64,000 bases of DNA from Chromobotia macracanthus (lineage: Eukaryota; Chordata; Actinopteri; Cypriniformes; Botiidae): positions 1,913,501 to 1,977,500 of the forward strand of contig JAZGTH010000075.1 of NCBI GenBank assembly GCA_036877525.1, in the 5' to 3' direction. Each line of letters begins with the position of its first letter. The first letter of the stretch is position 1. Under the pieces are notes generated by a model, which made no database searches, had not been told where the DNA came from, and saw nothing but the letters and a program-made list of their open reading frames with translations. This document shows, piece by piece, positions 58,769 to 64,000 of this stretch. Made by a program: the position numbers and the translations under genes.

Positions 58769-61700
58769 TCTCATCTCCTGTGCAGGCCTGCAGGAGATCA
58801 AACAACAACAACAAATAGATTCAAAGCAGGAAAGCGGTGCATTTACTGAAGATTGCTTTTAAAATGTCTATCAAGAACAGGGGGGAATCTGCTGAGGGAA
58901 CAACCAAATTAGCATTTCTGCTAACTCAATGTTATGGCTAATCTTATTAAACAGGCACAATTATCTTTATGATACTCAGCGTACTGAAAAGCATCAGTCG
59001 CAGTATTCAACGCAGTAAGACACATGCAGCCGGAGCCTCTTCTAATAGAAAATGACACAACACAACTTCCTGTCACCAGAGACATCAGAGCAAATTAGCA
59101 GCTTATTAAATCTTCTCTTCCATTAGAGAAACAGTAAAGGTAATAATATGCGGCAACAATATCTTCATCTTCTGCAAGACCACAGAGCTCACCAGCGACC
59201 GTGACCCACAAGCACAAGCAAATGAAGTCTGGATCAACCAATAAACTCTGATAATACGTCTCTAGCTGTTTTCGTATCTGGTTTTCCAATAAATGCTCCA
59301 GCCTGGAACTCGACTCAAACTGACACTAATCATGACAAACACTCATCATTTGTTTCTGAGGAAAACACATTGGCTTTCCATATGAATCCAGACTTCTGAC
59401 AACCACCTAAACTACAGCCGAGTAATTTATACACTGGACTTTAATTAGAGCCCCTGTTCTGTGTGGTGAGCGTGTGCCTGCAAATGAAGCAAAGGATCAT
59501 GGGAGTTGGAGTCCCGGGGGCATGTGCTGGGTGCTGTGCAAGTCCAGGCTGGCTGAAGTACAGGACTGTGTTTCTACAGCTGCTGATAAGAGTATTAGCT
59601 CTCCAGCGGCCGGCCACGACCTGCTGCTGACAGGAGATCATGACCCCACCTTCATGCTCAGTGATCTGAGTAATTACACCATCCAACTGACCCACACACA
59701 TTCATAAAAAACACCTGCACCATGAGACCATTCCTGTACCACAAGCCGGACATATAAACAGATCAACAGAGTTACTGTTAGCTTTGTTTTGCCTCAACAA
59801 CATGATATAACCTTGTTAAATAAAGATAAACCAGTGAATGGCCTGGGCCAGGCCCTGGTCTGATTGGCCATTTATGAGACCTGGTACACAAGAATAATTC
59901 CCAGTACTTTGAACAGATTAGCACAGAACAGGTCCGTACCACTGTGTACTGAACCACTTCAAGCACTGGATAAAGCCTGCATTGTATTAAAACACCGTTT
60001 TAAACATAATGGGGTGGAGGAAAAGTTTAACCCAAAGAAAATGTTACTAGAACTATCTCGTAGGAAACGTCTTTTTTCTCAACAGGATCGGTAATCAGAG
60101 AAAAACTCGAACAGAATGGAGCAACAGTTGGATGCTAAATACAGTGTGTCCCCTGCAGGGCACAGAAAACCTCCATCTGTCCTGTAGTGGAATCACAGAG
60201 GCTGGGCAATTAGAGAAGACTGCCCCTGATCAAGAGATACTGCTGTGCAGCACACAGACACTGAGGGAGTGAATCACCAACTTCCTTCCCTGTTTTCTCA
60301 CACCTCTCCTCAGTCCCCTCTGGAGTCCCTCACTTCCTGTAGTGAAGCAGAAAGACTCTGATGACCAGCAATTTCACAGCTGACAGACTTTCCTGTGCTT
60401 ACATTTGGGGAAGCTTCAACGCTTTTCCATCATTAGATCCAGCCTCAACAGACCCAACAGCATCTGCAGCACTACTGGATCTTCTGGATGCCTCTGTCAC
60501 ACTGCCAGGGGCTTGAGCTCCATCCTTCTCCTTAAGCAACTTCTAAAAGCCCACAGTATTTACCTCCCCCATCTCCTCCAGCTGGAATGGAAGCAAGTCT
60601 TTGTGACTGCATCCTATTCCACAGGAAGGATTCGCTTTTCAATGCACGCCACAGATGGATTCCTCACATTATTGAAGACTTCCACTGACCCCCAGACTGA
60701 GAAAATATCAGAGCACTTTCAGACAGGAGACAGGTCTGGAAAACAACCCATCTTCAGGCCCTGAAGTGACAGTCCAAATTACCTGTCAATGACTAAGAGA
60801 GCAGTAATGTGTTTGGGAGGAAAACATCACACGCGTGTCATTATGACAGATGAGCAGATGTTGCATGTTTCTGAGAACGTATCTGTCTGCACTTAAATAT
60901 AAAACAACAGCCTCTCCTGATTCAGACACAAAACACATCTATACATCTATATCTTTACTACACGTCACATGGCGAAACCAGTAAATAGGAAGTGAGGTAT
61001 AGACTGATCCTGGGTTCTGCAGAGTGAGGTTGAAGGAGGAAAGCAATTAGGAGAGTCACACCATAAGGATTGCAGGTGTGCAGAGCAGTGATAAGGATGA
61101 AGGACGGAGCAATTCTCACCCACCACCTCCACCCACCTCTCTTCTGTCTGGACCACAAACAGTCTCTTTACCAGCAATCAAAGCTGCGCAAATAAACAAA
61201 TACAACATACTGAGATGAAGAAGAAAACTACACACGTACAGTAACACAGAGGGTGAGCAATAAACCAGAAAGCCTAAACTGCACAGGAAGAGAGACTGGA
61301 TACCTGACATCGTGCTGGGCATCTCTGATCACACACCATGATTCAGAAATCACATTTCCTCTGTCAGCACTACATCAGTTTTATCTGTGTGTGTGTGGTG
61401 CAAAGGTGTGAACATGCATACAGATGTGCAGGTTCTACCACTTGACACTATACTGAGACCTGAGCATGCCAGAGGGGTCGTAAGGGGACGTGTTGGAAAA
61501 GGCCATCTCTCCAGCACAACACACACATTGTCTTGTGACATTTACCCAAGTCACTGTCAAACAGAAAGGTGTGTGTGTATGTGTGCTGCCATTTACCCTC
61601 TATTTGGAGCTTTTTGCTGAAGGTAGCACACACACAAGCACACTTGTGCACACACGAGGTCTACAGGTTTAAGGAGAACTGTAACAATGCAGACAGTGTG

Positions 61701-62176
61701 AAACCTGAAGGAGAGAGGAAGGATGAAGGCGGAAAACACACAGAGCCATTTTCAAAGTGATTTCTACGCTGCACTAAACTGGATCTTATGAACGTTCCTA
61801 GAACTTTCAAAACAACATTTTTAAGACATTTAACATGTTTTTGATACTTGAAATGGAAATGTTGGGACACATTCTTGAACTACTGCTCCAGCCGGAAATG
61901 TGAAGAGTCACAATAAGAGCTGTCTGCTCCATTAATCTAACCATGTTACTCAATCAGGCTGTTTCTGAGACAGAACAGTCACTAACACTGCCTCTCTCTC
62001 ACTGGCTCTGAAGTGACTTTAATTAGCAGACAGTAATCTAATGTCTGGAGATCAGTGAGAGCAGAGAAACTGTAGTGCTGATATACAAACACAACACACT
62101 GAAGAGACGCTAAAGCTGCCGTACACGCAAACAAATGAGCACATTTAACAAGCTGATGACTGCACGAAGACAAGAA

Positions 62177-62195
62177 AAGAGAGAGCAAGAGAGAG

Positions 62196-62233
<38 letters not shown>
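62177..62233 (+). repeat. (GA)n microsatellite
   Basis: GA run with GC and GA-A interruptions at its left end. Confidence 0.95.
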
Positions 62234-62237
<4 letters not shown>

Positions 62238-62470
62238 GTCTTTATTGACAGTGCAGTGCAGTAATTAGCCACTAAAACTCTTATCAGCCCTGTGCTGCTG
62301 TTAATAAAACCCTTCAGTCGTCACGACCGCTGACACAGTCTGTTGCTCATGATAAACTGCAGTACAATCATGAGGATGGAGTTCATCCCTGATGTGTGTC
62401 TTCAGTTCAGTGCCATTATATATTCATTAACTGCACATAGTAATTAATATCACAGGGACCAAGAATAGGC

Positions 62471-62494
62471 TACACACACACACACACACACACA
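62471..62494 (+). repeat. (CA)n microsatellite
   Basis: Short pure CA run. Confidence 0.93.
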
Positions 62495-63527
62495 TTACAG
62501 TACATTACAGAATATATATTTGCATATATTTATACACATGCTTTGCAGACTAGTAGATGCTCTAAAAATGACATACTTCTTGATAACACGCATATTGAAC
62601 TGACTTCCTGGCAATGTGTGTGTGCTAAAAGGGCAGATATTTGCTAAGGTTAACAAGTGTGTGAAGTGCCTGCAACTTCCTCAGGAAAACTGACTGCTGT
62701 CAGGAGCTCCAGAGCTCTGAGGACATGGGTGATCCATACTGAAATCTTTTCAGCAGAAACAGCATCCAATTTGCTGAATATTGATTATCAACAGTGACCT
62801 GCCACCAAAACTTTCAGATCAAGTTAAAACTGAAGAAAAGAGTGTGTTAGGAGGTTGTGAATTGACTGATGGTATGCAGAGTAATTCATTCTAGAATAAA
62901 CAGACTCAGGGTGAACTCAGATCAGCAGACACGAGGATGATGAGGACAAGAGTACCATCTGTAAAGACTATAAAGACACAGAAACTCTACAACAACCTGT
63001 CTCCCTCTTTCTCTGTGGTTCTCCTCCAGTATTAATAGCCGTTTTTTTTAATGAGGAAGAGGAGGTTCCTCTGCTTCTGAGGGAGGTTTCATGGTGGTGG
63101 GTGAGGAAGACAGAGGTCATTCTCATTCCCGGGTGGTGTAGCTGTTGCAGGGCGTTTGGGTGTTGTGTACCTGCTCTCTGTTCTCATCATGTTCAGTGGA
63201 GCTTGACAGAAACACTTTTACACTGATAGATTGTAAAAAGGCTCTTTTATGCCGACGGGCATAAAAGAACTTCTAAAAAATGAACATTTGGAGGCCTCTA
63301 ACACAAGATAACTTCTGTTTGCCGCCTGTGCCTTTAACCAATCATATGTATTTACAATTTAATCACAAACTGCCAGGCTGTGACCAGAAAGAGAGCATTT
63401 GATTTGATTTCTCCATCTCTACCGCACGTCCCTCTCAGACTCTACTTCTCATTCTGTCAGAATAATGGAAGAGCGATTTGCCAGCTGTCGTCTTCTCTTC
63501 AGAACATAAAAATCAAACTGAGAGAGA

Positions 63528-64000
63528 GGGGAGGAGAGAGAGAGAGAGAGACAGAGAGAGGGGAGGAGAGACGGGGAGAGAAGACAGAGAGAGGGGAGGA
63601 GAGACGGGGGAGAGGAGACAGAGAGACGGGAGAAGAGAGACAGAGAGAGGGGAGGAGAGACAGAGAGAGGGGAGGAGAGAGACAGAGAGAGGGGAGGGGG
63701 GAGAGAGAGGAGAGGGGGAGGAGAGAGACAGAGAGAGGGGAGGAGAGAGACAGAGAGAGGGAGGAGAGGAGACAGAGAGAGGAGAGGAGAGAGAGAGGAG
63801 AGGGAGAGAGACAGAGAGAGGGGAGGAGAGGAGAGAGACAGAGAGAGGGGAGGAGAGAGACAGAGAGAGGAGAGAGACAGAGAGAGGGGAGGAGAGAGAC
63901 AGAGAGAGGAGAGGAGAGAGACAGAGAGAGGGGAGGAGAGAGACAGAGAGAGGAGAGGAGAGAGACAGAGAGAGGAGAGAGAGACAGAGAGAGGGAGAGA
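63528..64000 (+). repeat. GA-rich minisatellite
   Basis: About 470 bases of GGGGAGGAGAGAGACAGAGA-like units of roughly 19-22 bp, continuing past the window. It is all purine except for C in each GACAGA. Confidence 0.92.

Larger units (their letters stand above)
52654..64000 (-). other. robo2: robo2 intron between Ig1 and Ig2 (open at the right edge)
   Basis: More than 11 kb without a recognisable exon on either strand. I looked for Ig1 (a GEP...C...W pattern) and did not find it. The stretch holds CA, GT and GA microsatellites, a 39-nt palindrome and a GA-rich minisatellite. Confidence 0.75.

Noticed and set aside
60405..60764. 119-codon + frame in the robo2 intron
   Set aside because: No recognisable domain, no splice context, and on the strand opposite the host gene.
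61116..61322. Hydrophobic, signal-peptide-like minus-strand frame with a possible GTAAAG donor, considered as an alternative robo2 first exon
   Set aside because: No Ig1 exon lies between it and Ig2, the sequence does not resemble a Robo signal peptide, and low-complexity hydrophobic frames are common.

Overview
The window is vertebrate, almost certainly teleost fish, genomic DNA. It holds the 3' parts of two Roundabout (Slit receptor) genes facing each other tail to tail. Support for a fish: compact GT-AG introns, many dinucleotide and tetranucleotide microsatellites, and tRNA-derived SINEs whose shared 3' tail resembles elements common in zebrafish-like (otophysan) genomes. The species cannot be named from sequence alone.

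Left half, + strand, about 1-20,940: a robo1-like gene. The Ig1-Ig3 exons lie upstream of the window. Present are 23 ordinary coding exons (1560-19841) for Ig4, Ig5, three FN3 domains, the transmembrane helix and the CC0-CC3 cytoplasmic tail, plus a candidate 9-nt microexon at 500-508. The open part codes for about 1,300 residues, close to the matching part of human ROBO1.

Middle, about 19,842-24,340: two facing 3' UTRs and a short spacer. The stop codons are only about 4.5 kb apart. Each predicted 3' UTR carries an 8-base match to the miR-218 seed (20444-20451 for robo1, 23801-23808 on the minus strand for robo2).

Right half, - strand, 24,341-52,653: a robo2 gene read from Ig2 to the C-terminus in 27 coding exons plus two nucleotides of a possible final exon, about 1,430 residues. 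A candidate 12-nt microexon lies at 49174-49185. From 52,654 to 64,000 I see only robo2 intron: microsatellites, a perfect 39-nt palindrome and a GA-rich minisatellite at the right edge. The robo2 Ig1 and signal-peptide exons must lie beyond 64,000.

Both genes encode single-pass axon-guidance receptors that bind Slit with their N-terminal Ig domains and signal through short cytoplasmic motifs. Exon sizes and phases match almost one to one, as expected for an old inverted duplicate pair. The most interesting observations are regulatory: paired candidate microexons between the Ig3 and Ig4 exons with YCAY (NOVA-type) motifs around them, paired miR-218 seed sites, and a conserved 27-nt microexon in the CC0 region of both genes. 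No bacterial system, CRISPR array, virus or toxin gene was seen.
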